This document shows positions 48,515 to 57,955 of a stretch of DNA of 64,000 bases, in pieces. The translations under genes and the position numbers were made by a program. The number at the start of each line of letters is the position of its first letter. Within the stretch, counting starts at the first letter, position 1. This stretch comes from Prochlorococcus marinus str. SB (GTDB lineage: Bacteria; Cyanobacteriota; Cyanobacteriia; PCC-6307; Cyanobiaceae). The stretch is taken from NCBI RefSeq assembly GCF_000760115.1, contig NZ_JNAS01000002.1, positions 1,054,001 to 1,118,000 on the forward strand, written 5' to 3'. Below the pieces are notes generated by a model. That model made no database searches and was not told the DNA's origin. It saw nothing but the letters and a program-made list of their open reading frames with translations.

Positions 48515-48549
48515 TTTTGTATCTTACGGTAGATAATAAAGATACAAAA
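48515..48549. repeat. Perfect 11-bp inverted repeat between rpsN and pnp
   Basis: TTTTGTATCTT (48515-48525) and AAGATACAAAA (48539-48549) are exact reverse complements around a 13-base loop. In the minus-strand RNA it lies 13 bases after the rpsN stop codon and about 125 bases before the pnp start. There is no T-run behind it, so it is not a classic terminator. It could stabilise the rpsN end or act as a processing site in the pnp leader, as known from E. coli. Confidence 0.6.
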
Positions 48550-48561
48550 ATATTACTTGTA

Positions 48562-48864
48562 CTACCAACTTGATTTAACTACCCCAGGAAGCTCACCATT
48601 GTGAGCTCTTTGTCTTAACTGATTCCTACAAAGACCAAAGTCTCTGTAGACTCCTCTTGGTTTGCCAGTTGCCCAACATCTATTTCTAACTCTGTTTGGG
48701 GCAGAGTTTCTTGGCAGACCCTGTATCTTTCTATGTATTTCTAATCTTTCCATTGGGTCTTTTGCAGCATTGAATTCATCTAATAATGATTTTCTTTTTG
48801 CAGCATATTTCTTTACAAGCTTTTTGCGTTTGACTTCTCTCGCAATCATGGACTTTTTAGCCAT
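48562..48864 (-). CDS. rpsN: 30S ribosomal protein S14
   Basis: The 100-residue long form without the zinc cysteines. It starts [16 protein letters not shown] and ends [31 protein letters not shown] is the conserved core. Basic throughout. It lies 62 bases downstream of rseP on the same strand. Confidence 0.97.
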   Translation of the reverse strand: MAKKSMIAREVKRKKLVKKYAAKRKSLLDEFNAAKDPMERLEIHRKIQGLPRNSAPNRVRNRCWATGKPRGVYRDFGLCRNQLRQRAHNGELPGVVKSSW

Positions 48865-48926
48865 TTAATAGAATTTTTTAACTAAATCTTATTTTAACAG
48901 CCTGGATAACAATTTTAAAAATTTAT

Positions 48927-50006
48927 TTATTGGTTTAATAATCTTTGTACAATTAAAAGTTGACTAGTATCCCTTATGATAAGTAGAACACTTAGCCCAA
49001 CTAAAAGAAAGAAACTTGATTGAGTAACTACCATTTGTACCTTAACTGGAACTGGTTTTCCTCTAAAGCCCTCAATCAAAGTGAAAACAAGTTGTCCCCC
49101 ATCCAATAGTGGTAAAGGTAAAGAATTTAGAACTGCTAAGTTTATAGAAATAAGTGCTGCAAATAATAATATTCCAGTTCCTCCTTGTTGTGATAGTTGA
49201 GCACCAATTTCAACAATTTTTACGGGCCCACTTAATTGTTGAGCTGTAGAGGAGAAATTTGTAATTAATCCTTTATAACCTTGTATTGTTTTTATCAAAA
49301 GTGATGAAAACTCATTATTGGTGTATTTAAAAAGTTCAAATATGTTTTTTGTCTTTTTAGTCCCTTTTTTTATATTAGGTTGTAATTGAGCACCTATTGT
49401 ACCCTTTCCATTTATGTTTTTTGGGAACAAAGTTAAATCTTTCAGAACTCCATCTCTATCAATTGTTATAGAAATAGGGCGCTCAGATGCATTTTGAATC
49501 TCCTTTACTAAAGCAGTAACTGCTTGATCTCCAACTCCTAAAGTATTGCTTTCAATTTTTAAGATTTTATCTCCTGCTTGTAATCCAGCAAGAGAAGCAG
49601 CCTTCTCGGGCTGAGTAGCCAAAACTAAAATACCAGGCTCGGGATCAAATGGAATTCCAATAGTAGTTAAATTTACGATCAGAATAGTATAGGCAAGAAT
49701 TAAGTTAGCAATTACCCCAGCGGATATAACAATCACTCTTTGAACAACTGGTCTATTTTTTAAAAGATTTGGATCTTTAGGGTCAATATTATTTATTTCT
49801 TCATCAGGGAAGGAAACAAATCCCCCTAATGGAAAGGCTCTAAGTGAATAGGTTATGTTTTTATATCTTTTCTGGATTATTGATGGTCCAAAACCAATTG
49901 AAAATCCATCAACATATATACCTTGCAATATTGCCGCAAGAAAATGTCCCATCTCATGAAAAAATATGAGAAATCCCAGAACTGTAATTGAGGTTAAAAC
50001 GTTCAT
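48927..50006 (-). CDS. rseP: Site-2 (RIP) intramembrane metalloprotease RseP-like
   Basis: Cleaves membrane-bound regulators within the bilayer. The 359 residues contain the zinc motif FHEMGHF (about 16-22), a PDZ domain in the middle (AASLAGLQAGDKILKIES) and the C-terminal LDGGQLVF with the third zinc ligand. Four membrane segments. It starts 9 bases after serS. Its substrate is unknown; in cyanobacteria anti-sigma factors are candidates. Confidence 0.93.
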   Translation of the reverse strand: MNVLTSITVLGFLIFFHEMGHFLAAILQGIYVDGFSIGFGPSIIQKRYKNITYSLRAFPLGGFVSFPDEEINNIDPKDPNLLKNRPVVQRVIVISAGVIANLILAYTILIVNLTTIGIPFDPEPGILVLATQPEKAASLAGLQAGDKILKIESNTLGVGDQAVTALVKEIQNASERPISITIDRDGVLKDLTLFPKNINGKGTIGAQLQPNIKKGTKKTKNIFELFKYTNNEFSSLLIKTIQGYKGLITNFSSTAQQLSGPVKIVEIGAQLSQQGGTGILLFAALISINLAVLNSLPLPLLDGGQLVFTLIEGFRGKPVPVKVQMVVTQSSFFLLVGLSVLLIIRDTSQLLIVQRLLNQ

Positions 50007-50015
50007 TTAAATATC

Positions 50016-51293
50016 TTAAGCAGTTTTTAAAATATTTGATCCAAAATATGGAACTAGAGCATCTGGAATTTTAACGCTCCCATCTGTTTGTTGGCCATTC
50101 TCTAGAATAGCAGCCATAGTTCTTCCAATAGCAAGCCCACTACCATTTAAAGTGTGCAGATATGTATTTTTCTTATCAATTTTTGCTCTTATTGAGGATC
50201 TGCGAGCTTGAAAGTCTAAACAGTTGCTACAACTTGAAATTTCCCTGTAGCATTTACTACTTGGTAGCCAGACTTCAAGATCAAAAGTTCTGCTTGAAGA
50301 AAAACCTAAGTCTCCAGTACAAATATCAACTAGTCTGTAAGGTAGATTGAGCTTTTTTAAAATACTTTCTGCATCAGAGGTGATCTTTTTATGAGCTTCT
50401 ATAGATTTACTTGGATCGCAAAACCAATATAGTTCAACTTTATTAAATTGATGAAGTCTTATTAAACCTTTTGTATCCTTTCCATAACTACCAGCTTCTC
50501 TCCTAAAACATGGGCTATATGCAACATACTTAAGGGGTAATTTCTTGAGATCAATAATATCATTTCTATGAAAAGCAGTTAGTGGAACTTCAGCAGTGGG
50601 AGAAAGCCATAGGTCGTCGTTAGAACACTTAAAACTTTCATTTGAAAATTTAGGTAATTGACCAGATCCGGTAAGACTTTCTGAATTCACTAAAGCTGGA
50701 GGCATTAACTCTAAATAACCATTGCTAGTATGCATATCGAGCATAAAATTTATTAATGCTCTCTCTAATCTGGCCCCATTCCCAATAAGTGTAATAAAAC
50801 GACTTTTTGATATTTTAGTTGATTTGACAGAGTCAAAAAGATTAAGACTTTCGCCTATTTCCCAGTGAGATTTAAGATTTTCTGTTTTTAACGGATCTCC
50901 CCAAGTTTTTATTTGGACATTATGACTCTCATCTTTTCCAATAGGAGCATCTTTGCTAGGTAAATTTGGTAAATTGCAAATTTCAATATGTATATTTTTA
51001 TCTAAGGTTCTTTTTTTCTCTTCAAATTCTGAAATTTTGGTTCTGTATGCATTTCCTTTCTTCTTTAAAGTATTTACTTCTGGAGAATCATTATTTTTAG
51101 ATTTGCTGATTTCTTGACCGATCAATTTACTTAACTTTTTACTCTCAGATTGGAGACTTGATATTTCTATATCAATTTCTTTTTTTTGAAGAGTTAATTC
51201 TTGTATATGGGAAATATTAAAAACTTTTCCTCTTAGGGATAAACTTTTTTCAACTAAAGTTGGATTTTCTCTTATTAATTTTTGATCTAACAC
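50016..51293 (-). CDS. serS: Seryl-tRNA synthetase
   Basis: Class II synthetase of 425 residues. An N-terminal coiled-coil arm (about 25-105, rich in Lys, Glu and Leu) binds tRNA-Ser. The catalytic domain has [10 protein letters not shown], motif 2 as [17 protein letters not shown](I)R-like sequence, [13 protein letters not shown] and motif 3 [15 protein letters not shown]. Normal length. Confidence 0.97.
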   Translation of the reverse strand: MLDQKLIRENPTLVEKSLSLRGKVFNISHIQELTLQKKEIDIEISSLQSESKKLSKLIGQEISKSKNNDSPEVNTLKKKGNAYRTKISEFEEKKRTLDKNIHIEICNLPNLPSKDAPIGKDESHNVQIKTWGDPLKTENLKSHWEIGESLNLFDSVKSTKISKSRFITLIGNGARLERALINFMLDMHTSNGYLELMPPALVNSESLTGSGQLPKFSNESFKCSNDDLWLSPTAEVPLTAFHRNDIIDLKKLPLKYVAYSPCFRREAGSYGKDTKGLIRLHQFNKVELYWFCDPSKSIEAHKKITSDAESILKKLNLPYRLVDICTGDLGFSSSRTFDLEVWLPSSKCYREISSCSNCLDFQARRSSIRAKIDKKNTYLHTLNGSGLAIGRTMAAILENGQQTDGSVKIPDALVPYFGSNILKTA

Positions 51294-51415
51294 TATTTTT
51301 TTTTATACCTTAATTAAAATAGTTAATCTAAATTCAATATTAGGGATTTTTGACTAAAAATTAACTAAATTAATGATTTCTAACTTACAAAGTATTTTTA
51401 GATAAGATTTTTTAA

Positions 51416-52882
51416 CTATGATGCAGATCGAGCTCTCCCTGTAGTTGACCATTCTTTTAGTAAATTAATTTGCTCCTTAGCTGTTCTAGATAAGGGAACT
51501 AATTCAGAAACCGCCTTTATTAAATCTTTCTCCATAAGTTCTCTATTTTCAGAAAATGAAATATGCATCCCCTCTATCACTGCTTGTTCAAGTTCTGCAC
51601 CTGAGAATCCATCTGTTCTGTCTATAATAGTGGAAAGAGGAAAACTGTAACTTGGTCTTCTTTTTTTTAAGTGCAAATCCAGAATACTTAATCTTTCTTT
51701 AGAGTTTGGTAAATCAAGAAAAAATATCTCATCAAATCTACCTTTTCTTAATAATTCAGCAGGAAGTTTATCTATAGCATTAGCGGTAGCAATGACAAAT
51801 ACAGCTGATTCTTTTTCAGCCATCCACGTTAGCAAACTTGCCAAAACCCTTTGACTTGTTCCTCCATCACTTCTGGCATCGCCACCAAAGCCCTTGTCAA
51901 TTTCATCGATCCAAAGGATACAAGGAGACATGGCCTCTGCTCTTAATATTGCTTCCCTTGTTCTTGCTTCGCTTGAACCAACTAGGCTAGAAAATAGTCT
52001 TCCAACATCTAGCCTAAGCAGCGGCATCGACCAACTCTTAGAAATTGATTTTGCGGTTAGCGATTTCCCTGTTCCTTGAGCTCCAATGAGTAAGACTCCC
52101 TTGGGAATAGGTAATCCATAGTCTCTAGCTTCTTTAGAAAAGGCCCTGTATCTTTGATTAAGCCAAAATTTTAGAACATTTAAACCACCAATATCATCTT
52201 GACTTGATTTAGCTTCGAAAAATTCTAAAATTTCACTTCTGGCGATTACTTGTTTTTTCTCTTCCAGAATATCTTTAATATCTTCTTTACTTATTTTCCC
52301 TCTTTGAGCAAGGGCCTTTGCAGTGATTTGCTTTACTTTTATTTCGGTAAGTCCACTTGAAGCTATAGAAAGTTCGTTTAAGTCTTGTTCTTCTAAATTT
52401 GAATTGGTATTGATAGCAATTTGTTTGATTAGATTTTTCAATTCTCCTTGATCAGGTAAAGGTAAATTCACTATTGCCATTAATTCGTCCAACTCTTCTG
52501 ATGATGGAAATAAATGAGAACTAATAATTAAACTATGACAAGTTTTTTTAAGCACTAGTGATAGTTCTTTAATAGTTCTAATGATAGATGGGTCATCATA
52601 AAATTTATGAAAATCCTTAACTAATAAAGCTGTTGAAACTTCAGAATTTAGTTCTTTAAGCCAATTAAGTACTCCTAACGGATTGTTAGGAAATTTACCT
52701 TCTTCATTTATTAATCCTTTTATACCGCTAACACAATCCCAGGAAACGAATCTTTTTATATTTAGTCTTTCACAAGATAAATTAACTAATTTTTCTAATC
52801 TTTCCTCTTCTTTAGTCCTGATCCAAATTAATGAGTTTCTTGATTTTATGAGTAATTCTAAATTTCTGCACCAAGAATTCAT
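51416..52882 (-). CDS. AAA-family ATPase, Ycf46-like
   Basis: A 488-residue protein of the Ycf46 group, known from cyanobacteria and some plastids. An N-terminal domain (about 1-230) lacks the P-loop. The single AAA module has Walker A LIGAQGTGKSLTAKS (about 265), Walker B CILWIDEIDKGF, the arginine-finger region LLRKGRFDEIFFLDLP and a C-terminal helical lid (DGFSGAELEQAVIEG). A role in controlling CO2 use and photosynthesis was proposed for Synechocystis Ycf46. It follows yidC by 14 bases. Confidence 0.88.
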   Translation of the reverse strand: MNSWCRNLELLIKSRNSLIWIRTKEEERLEKLVNLSCERLNIKRFVSWDCVSGIKGLINEEGKFPNNPLGVLNWLKELNSEVSTALLVKDFHKFYDDPSIIRTIKELSLVLKKTCHSLIISSHLFPSSEELDELMAIVNLPLPDQGELKNLIKQIAINTNSNLEEQDLNELSIASSGLTEIKVKQITAKALAQRGKISKEDIKDILEEKKQVIARSEILEFFEAKSSQDDIGGLNVLKFWLNQRYRAFSKEARDYGLPIPKGVLLIGAQGTGKSLTAKSISKSWSMPLLRLDVGRLFSSLVGSSEARTREAILRAEAMSPCILWIDEIDKGFGGDARSDGGTSQRVLASLLTWMAEKESAVFVIATANAIDKLPAELLRKGRFDEIFFLDLPNSKERLSILDLHLKKRRPSYSFPLSTIIDRTDGFSGAELEQAVIEGMHISFSENRELMEKDLIKAVSELVPLSRTAKEQINLLKEWSTTGRARSAS

Positions 52883-52896
52883 TATTTAGATTAAGA

Positions 52897-54039
52897 CTAT
52901 TTTTTACTGTTAGGTTCGAAAGGTAATCTTTTATCTGAGATAGTTGAAGCAGAAGTTGTTATTACTTCATTTTTTGCTAATAATTGTTGATCCAAAATTT
53001 TCTGTAAATTCTCAGGAAGAGCTTCTTTATTAAGAAGAAAAGTCTGAAATGCTTGGAAAATATTAGCAACAACCATGTAGAGTAAGACTCCGGCAGGTAG
53101 TGGGAAAAACAGAAACATTCCAGTTATCATAACTGGTGTAATTTTATTTGCTGTTGATTGCTGTGGATTCGCAGGCATCCCTTGACTTGATAAAACTTGC
53201 GAAAGAAGTAAGGTTAATCCAAAGGCACCTACTAATGCAGCAATATCCCAATTAATTGCTCCATCTACATAAAAACCAACTTGACCAAGAGCTTTAATAA
53301 ATAAAAAACCACTTTTAGCAGCTAGACCGGGGATTTTAGCCTCGATTGTTGCATCTCCAGGTTTAATTGCTGTTACTGTACCGTCTTGAGAAACTTTAAG
53401 ATTTTCGGAACCTTTAGAAACCTTCCAACTGGGGAGGAATTTTGATCCATTTTCGTATTTAGATAAAACTTCCGAATAGCTATTGCCATTTGTTGTTTGT
53501 AAATTTACTTTTATGGATTCTTCTGTTCCTAATTTTGTTCCACTAGGGATTTCGGCTACTACAGGAAAATGTGATTTTTCTGTAATAAAAATAGAATGTC
53601 TTGGGGATTTGTAAGGTTTTGGATCAATTGCTGCTACTTGCTCCTGTGGGACGACTTTGAGATTTATGCTGTAGGGGACATCAGCGAATGGAGAGCCTCT
53701 TAGGGTTGCAAACAATGCAAATAGCACGGGCATTTGGACAATCAAGGGAAGGCAACCTGCGAGGGGGCTGCCAAATTCATTCATTAATTTTCCAAGTTCT
53801 TCTTGCTGTTTCTTTGGATCACCAGAAAACTTAGATTTTATTTCTGCTTGCCTCTTTTGCATTACTGGTTGAGCGATCTTCATCCGCCTTGCGCTTCTAA
53901 TAGACCCAGCGCTTAGAGGGAAAAGTGCAATTCTAATTACAACTGTTAATGCAACAATAGCTAAACCATAACTAGGGACTAAACCGTAGAAAAAATCTAG
54001 AATCGGGATAAGTAGTTTTTCAGAAATGAACCCTATCAC
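52897..54039 (-). CDS. yidC: Membrane protein insertase YidC/Oxa1
   Basis: Inserts proteins, including thylakoid ones, into membranes. The 380 residues have an N-terminal helix, a conserved cytosolic loop region ([20 protein letters not shown]), a family segment [20 protein letters not shown], a periplasmic insertion of about 130 residues between the second and third segments, and the last helices ([20 protein letters not shown]). The insertion contains an Ig-like (BIG2-like) beta-repeat ([20 protein letters not shown]), as in other cyanobacterial YidC. Confidence 0.95.
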   Translation of the reverse strand: MIGFISEKLLIPILDFFYGLVPSYGLAIVALTVVIRIALFPLSAGSIRSARRMKIAQPVMQKRQAEIKSKFSGDPKKQQEELGKLMNEFGSPLAGCLPLIVQMPVLFALFATLRGSPFADVPYSINLKVVPQEQVAAIDPKPYKSPRHSIFITEKSHFPVVAEIPSGTKLGTEESIKVNLQTTNGNSYSEVLSKYENGSKFLPSWKVSKGSENLKVSQDGTVTAIKPGDATIEAKIPGLAAKSGFLFIKALGQVGFYVDGAINWDIAALVGAFGLTLLLSQVLSSQGMPANPQQSTANKITPVMITGMFLFFPLPAGVLLYMVVANIFQAFQTFLLNKEALPENLQKILDQQLLAKNEVITTSASTISDKRLPFEPNSKK

Positions 54040-54101
54040 GATATTAAAGAGAGTGTAATTTTATTAAACATTTATTTTACAGGAAAAAAAGATTTTTGTA
54101 A

Positions 54102-54524
54102 TTAATTTATTTGGGATTTAGTAGCAAATCCTTCTACCTCGTTGAGGTTTGGTATTTGAGATCTTTTATTTATATTCTCTTCAATAAATTTTTGCTTTTC
54201 TCTGAATAAAGGTAATGATTTCATTTCAACCTTTGAACCATCGTTAAGGATAAGCACCATGTCACCATATGAACCGAATCCCCTTGGTATAGATCTGATT
54301 TCTTCAATGTTACTTAATGAGACTTGTGTTTTGTTTTTGCCAAACCAGCCCCCATCGATTGTAATTCTTTTGTTTGTAATTTTATATCTCAACCACAATG
54401 CTCTAACTATTGCGGCAAAGGTAAATGGCAAACCAAGTATAGTTATTGCTGCTAGTAGATTTATTATTAAATCACTTTTAGCAGGTCCACCTTCATAAAA
54501 GGTTTCTTCATTCATGTTAATCAT
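54102..54524 (-). CDS. PH-domain (YdbS-like) membrane protein
   Basis: A 140-residue protein with two hydrophobic segments (about 21-45) followed by a bacterial PH domain (YKITNKRITIDGGWFGKNKTQVSL, IRSIPRGFGSYGDMVLIL). Its ATG overlaps the rnpA stop as ATGA, and it lies between rnpA and yidC, a place where such proteins are found in cyanobacteria. A role next to YidC in membrane protein assembly is guessed from position only. A second ATG at 54515 is possible. Confidence 0.8.
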   Translation of the reverse strand: MINMNEETFYEGGPAKSDLIINLLAAITILGLPFTFAAIVRALWLRYKITNKRITIDGGWFGKNKTQVSLSNIEEIRSIPRGFGSYGDMVLILNDGSKVEMKSLPLFREKQKFIEENINKRSQIPNLNEVEGFATKSQIN

Positions 54525-54907
54525 TTGATTAGACGAGATTTGAACATTAAGTTTTGAAATTCCTCCAAAAGTCTACTCTTATCATTGCAGAAATCCCCAA
54601 ATTTAAGGTTAACAAGTAACCAATAAGGTTTGTGGTTATTAATTTTTTGGATGTTTGTTAATAACCACTCTTGAAGAATTCTTCTTAATTTATTTCTTTC
54701 TACAGCTTTTTTTGAAACTTTTTTGCTTATAGCAATTGCAACCCTAAAATTGTTTGAGTTAATTTTGAACTTATGGGTTAAAAGTATTGATGGATTTGAT
54801 CTTGCAACTTTAAACGTCATTAATTTCCCATGATATGTTATGGAATTTTTGTGAATATAATTAAAAGTCCTATGACCTTTTAAACGCATATCCTTAGGTA
54901 AGGCCAT
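54521..54907 (-). CDS. rnpA: Ribonuclease P protein component
   Basis: The 128-residue protein subunit of RNase P, which matures tRNA 5' ends. The family motif is seen as KAVERNKLRRILQEWL (about 72-87), with MRLKGHRTFNYIHKNS at the N-terminus. It follows rpmH by 12 bases, the classic rpmH-rnpA pair, here not linked to dnaA. Confidence 0.94.
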   Translation of the reverse strand: MALPKDMRLKGHRTFNYIHKNSITYHGKLMTFKVARSNPSILLTHKFKINSNNFRVAIAISKKVSKKAVERNKLRRILQEWLLTNIQKINNHKPYWLLVNLKFGDFCNDKSRLLEEFQNLMFKSRLIK

Positions 54908-54919
54908 TTAAATTAAAAT

Positions 54920-55057
54920 TTATACAGCTATTTTTTCTCTACCTTTTTGTCTTCTGCTTTTAATAACTCTTCTGCCTGTATGAGAACGCATTCTTACTCT
55001 AAAACCAGATACACGTTTTCTTTTTCTTGAAGTTCCGCCAAAAGTTCTTTTAGTCAT
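54920..55057 (-). CDS. rpmH: 50S ribosomal protein L34
   Basis: A 45-residue, strongly basic protein: [19 protein letters not shown] at the start, then [15 protein letters not shown] and a short tail ending EKIAV. The length and motif are exactly those of bacterial L34. Too short to appear in ordinary long-ORF lists. Confidence 0.97.
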   Translation of the reverse strand: MTKRTFGGTSRKRKRVSGFRVRMRSHTGRRVIKSRRQKGREKIAV

Positions 55058-55087
55058 TTGTTTATTTATCCTTATTTAATTTATCAT

Positions 55088-55666
55088 TTAATCGATCACT
55101 ATAGTCCAGCTTCCTAAATAACTTGAAAATGATTTTTCTTTAGGTTGCCCATATGAATGAAATTGATATAAACCTGATCTTTTTGGATTAAAGGTTTTAA
55201 GGACTATCGCATAACTGTCTTTGTTATAGGGAATTGGGCTGTAGGGATAAATATCTAGTGAACGTAAACCTGATTCATTAGTCTTAATTTCGAAATCAGC
55301 TGGAATGTCTTCTAAACATTTAGTTCTACTCTCAAAACCACCAATTTTTACTTTGCAAAAGCTAATTTTTTCATTTTTTAGCGTGGATTTAAAGGTCTTA
55401 GGAATTGCTAGATTAATTTTTAAGAGATCAGTTCTTCTATCAGATGGCCTTAAGAAAAAATAAATTGTATTTCTAAATTTCCTTTTATCTTCTTTTTGAA
55501 ACCACTTTAATCGTCTAAAACTATCGTCTTGGTTCCATTGAAATTCCAAACCCGCTTTAGCATCTTGAATATTATTAAAAAAAGGAGTTGAGACTAAGAT
55601 TGTGGGTAGAATAAAAAACCTTAAAATTTTAAGATTTAAAGTGATTTTCTTTGTAATTTTAAACAT
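55088..55666 (-). CDS. DUF2808 family secreted protein
   Basis: A 192-residue cyanobacterial conserved protein of unknown function. A long signal peptide (about 1-38, ending DAKA) precedes a beta-rich domain beginning GLEFQWN. The family features NTIYFFLRPSDRR, KINLAIPKTFKS, SLDIYPYSPIPYNKDSY and FNPKRSGLYQFHSYG are visible. A periplasmic or outer-surface location is expected. Confidence 0.87.
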   Translation of the reverse strand: MFKITKKITLNLKILRFFILPTILVSTPFFNNIQDAKAGLEFQWNQDDSFRRLKWFQKEDKRKFRNTIYFFLRPSDRRTDLLKINLAIPKTFKSTLKNEKISFCKVKIGGFESRTKCLEDIPADFEIKTNESGLRSLDIYPYSPIPYNKDSYAIVLKTFNPKRSGLYQFHSYGQPKEKSFSSYLGSWTIVID

Positions 55667-55733
55667 TTAGAGGATGGAAATTAAAAGGTTGGTTCTTGCT
55701 GTAGTTTAAAGCGGAAAATATTTTTCACTCAGG

Positions 55734-56117
55734 TTAACATCTATCTGTCCTTAATTTTGCAGCTCCTTTTAAATAAGGGTGCTTTATTACATGATTTGGT
55801 GGCAATAAAACTTGAGCCATTATTCTTATACAAAAATCAACATCATTAGATACGTGCATTTGTTGGCAGTCTAAAAACGCAACTGAATCAAGACCATTAA
55901 ATTTCCTTGCAATTGAAGCGGGGAAACATGCATTTAAATCTTTTGTCGCTGTGAATGTAATGGATAATATGTTCGTCTTAATTAGTTTGTTGCGTGAAAT
56001 TAATTCATCAATTAATTCCACTACGGCAACTTCTATTTCACTAATAGTATTCCCAGATGCTGTTGTAGCACCACGAATAAATGTAATTTTATAATCATCT
56101 TCCATTTTTTTATACAT
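55734..56117 (-). CDS. aroH: Chorismate mutase, AroH type
   Basis: Converts chorismate to prephenate for phenylalanine and tyrosine. The 127 residues have the AroH pattern: FIRGATTASGNT with the active-site arginine, FTATKDLNACFPASIARK, DCQQMHV, CIRIMAQVLLP with the second arginine, and HPYLKGAAKLR with the tyrosine. The place of Glu78 of B. subtilis AroH seems to be Gln here, apparently normal for the cyanobacterial form. It starts 6 bases after sppA. A second ATG (MEDDYK) at 56105 may be the true start. Confidence 0.9.
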   Translation of the reverse strand: MYKKMEDDYKITFIRGATTASGNTISEIEVAVVELIDELISRNKLIKTNILSITFTATKDLNACFPASIARKFNGLDSVAFLDCQQMHVSNDVDFCIRIMAQVLLPPNHVIKHPYLKGAAKLRTDRC

Positions 56118-56123
56118 ATATGT

Positions 56124-56933
56124 TTAAGGCTTGTATAACCAAAGTACTTTATTAGATGAGTCAAACTCAAAAAAGATAATATTGATAATTTTCTCAATCA
56201 TTCTACTTCCAGGAATAAGTCCAAGTATTTTCTTCTTCTTCTTCCCAAATGTTAAGGGCTGAATTTTAGGATCAATATTAACCATTTCTGCAGCTAGTTC
56301 CCTTGCAACAAATTCATCTCCAACCTTATCAACAAGACCAAGTTCGAGTGCTTGTGTTCCAGTGAAAATTCTTCCATCAGCAAATTTTCTTACTTCTTCA
56401 ACAGGTAAATTTCTTCCTTCAGCAACAGCTTCAGTAAATTGTTTGTAACTTTCATCTATAAGCCCTTGTAGTAGAGCTCTACCTTCCTCACTTAAAGGTT
56501 TATCTGGAGAAAGTATGTCTTTAAATACACCACTTTTAACAGTCTCAAATTTAATGCCGATTTTATCTAATAATTCAGATAAATTATTTCCTCTTATAAT
56601 CACACCAATAGACCCTGTAATTGTGCCTGGATTAGCAACTATTTTGTCAGATGCAACACCAATGTAAACACCTCCTGATGCTGAGATGTTCCCAAAACTA
56701 GCAATGACTTTACATCCTTTATCTTTTAGTCTTTTAATAGCAGAGTATATTTCTTGGCTATCCCCAACAGTACCCCCAGGAGAATCAATTCTCACGATTA
56801 AAGCAGGAAATTCTCTATCCTCAATTTGTTTAAGAGCTTTAAGGACTGAAACTCTTGTTGAACTTGTAATAGGCTCATCAATTACTATACGAGCTATTCT
56901 TTTTTTTGACTTTCGTCTAAAAGGCCAAATCAT
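56124..56933 (-). CDS. sppA: Signal peptide peptidase SppA
   Basis: Degrades cleaved signal peptides. The 269-residue short form has the oxyanion region VRIDSPGGTVGDSQEIY, ISASGGVYIGVASDKIVANP, the nucleophile serine in TGSIGVI (about 106-112) and the lysine region KSGVFKDILSPD. It appears to lack a clear N-terminal anchor (MIWPFRRKSKKR), though the C-terminal end (IEKIINIIFFEF) is hydrophobic. It starts the minus-strand run and is divergent from the DMT exporter gene. Confidence 0.92.
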   Translation of the reverse strand: MIWPFRRKSKKRIARIVIDEPITSSTRVSVLKALKQIEDREFPALIVRIDSPGGTVGDSQEIYSAIKRLKDKGCKVIASFGNISASGGVYIGVASDKIVANPGTITGSIGVIIRGNNLSELLDKIGIKFETVKSGVFKDILSPDKPLSEEGRALLQGLIDESYKQFTEAVAEGRNLPVEEVRKFADGRIFTGTQALELGLVDKVGDEFVARELAAEMVNIDPKIQPLTFGKKKKKILGLIPGSRMIEKIINIIFFEFDSSNKVLWLYKP

Positions 56934-56985
56934 TCTTTTAAGGTAAATTCATAAAACTACTTTAAAAAGACTATCAGCAGACCTA

Positions 56986-57927
56986 ATGAATTCAATCCTA
57001 AATTGGTTTTTAATGATACTCCCTTTTGCACTTTGGGGTACTTCAATGGCGGCTATGACTCCCTTAGTGTCTAGTGCTGGGCCAGATTTTGTAGCTTCTT
57101 TAAGATTACTTCCTGCAGGGATTCTTGTTCTAATAACAACATATTTGTTTAAAAGAGATTTAAAAATTTATAAGTGCGATTTGAAGTGGTTTTTAGTTTT
57201 TACGATTGTAGATGCCACTTTTTTTCAGTTGTTTTTAACTTATGGTATCGAAAAAACTGGAGCAGGTTTAGGTTCTGTCTTAATTGATTCTCAACCGCTT
57301 TTGGTAGCTATTTTAGCGAGGGCAATTTTTGGGAATTTAATTAATCCAATAGGATGGTTAGGACTACTTTTTGGGTTGGGAGGAATAGTATTTTTAGGAG
57401 TTCCACAAGAATTTTTAGGGAATTGGTGGTTGATGTCTGATAAGTCTATAAATGATGTTGCTTTTAATTTTGGAGAACTTTGGATGCTTGCAGCTTCTTT
57501 AGCAATGGCATTAGGAACAATTTTAATTAGATTCACTTGCACTAAAAGTGATCCAGTGGCAGTTACAGGTTGGCATATGGTTTTAGGTAGTTTGCCCTTA
57601 ATTATTAAGCACTGCTTACAATCAAATTTCAAAATAATTCCAGATTGGTCGTTATTTGATTGGGGACTTATGTCATTTGCAAGTATTTTTGGAGGAGCAA
57701 TAGCGTATGGATTATTTTTCTACTTTGCTAATAATAAAGAAATAACTGGATTTAGCACACTTGCATTTTTAACCCCTGTATTTGCTCTTCTCAGTGGAGG
57801 TGTTTGGTTAGATGAAAGACTCACTATTGTGCAGTGGATAGGAGTGGTGTTTGTTCTTATCTCAGTATTTTTTGTTAGCCAGAGAAAGAGTTTATGGGAA
57901 AAAAATTTTTCTGATACTACTATTTAA
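56986..57927 (+). CDS. EamA/DMT-family transporter
   Basis: A 313-residue protein with ten membrane segments in two EamA repeats (about 1-140 and 160-305). FALWGTSMAAMTPLV and EKTGAGLGSVLIDSQPLLVAIL in the first, FFYFANNKEITGFSTLAFLTPVFALL in the second are typical. A drug/metabolite exporter of unknown substrate. The two glycosyltransferase genes follow at 28 and 6 bases. Confidence 0.87.
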   Translation: MNSILNWFLMILPFALWGTSMAAMTPLVSSAGPDFVASLRLLPAGILVLITTYLFKRDLKIYKCDLKWFLVFTIVDATFFQLFLTYGIEKTGAGLGSVLIDSQPLLVAILARAIFGNLINPIGWLGLLFGLGGIVFLGVPQEFLGNWWLMSDKSINDVAFNFGELWMLAASLAMALGTILIRFTCTKSDPVAVTGWHMVLGSLPLIIKHCLQSNFKIIPDWSLFDWGLMSFASIFGGAIAYGLFFYFANNKEITGFSTLAFLTPVFALLSGGVWLDERLTIVQWIGVVFVLISVFFVSQRKSLWEKNFSDTTI

Positions 57928-57955
57928 TTAGTTTCTTTTTGTAAAAAGTCTAATA

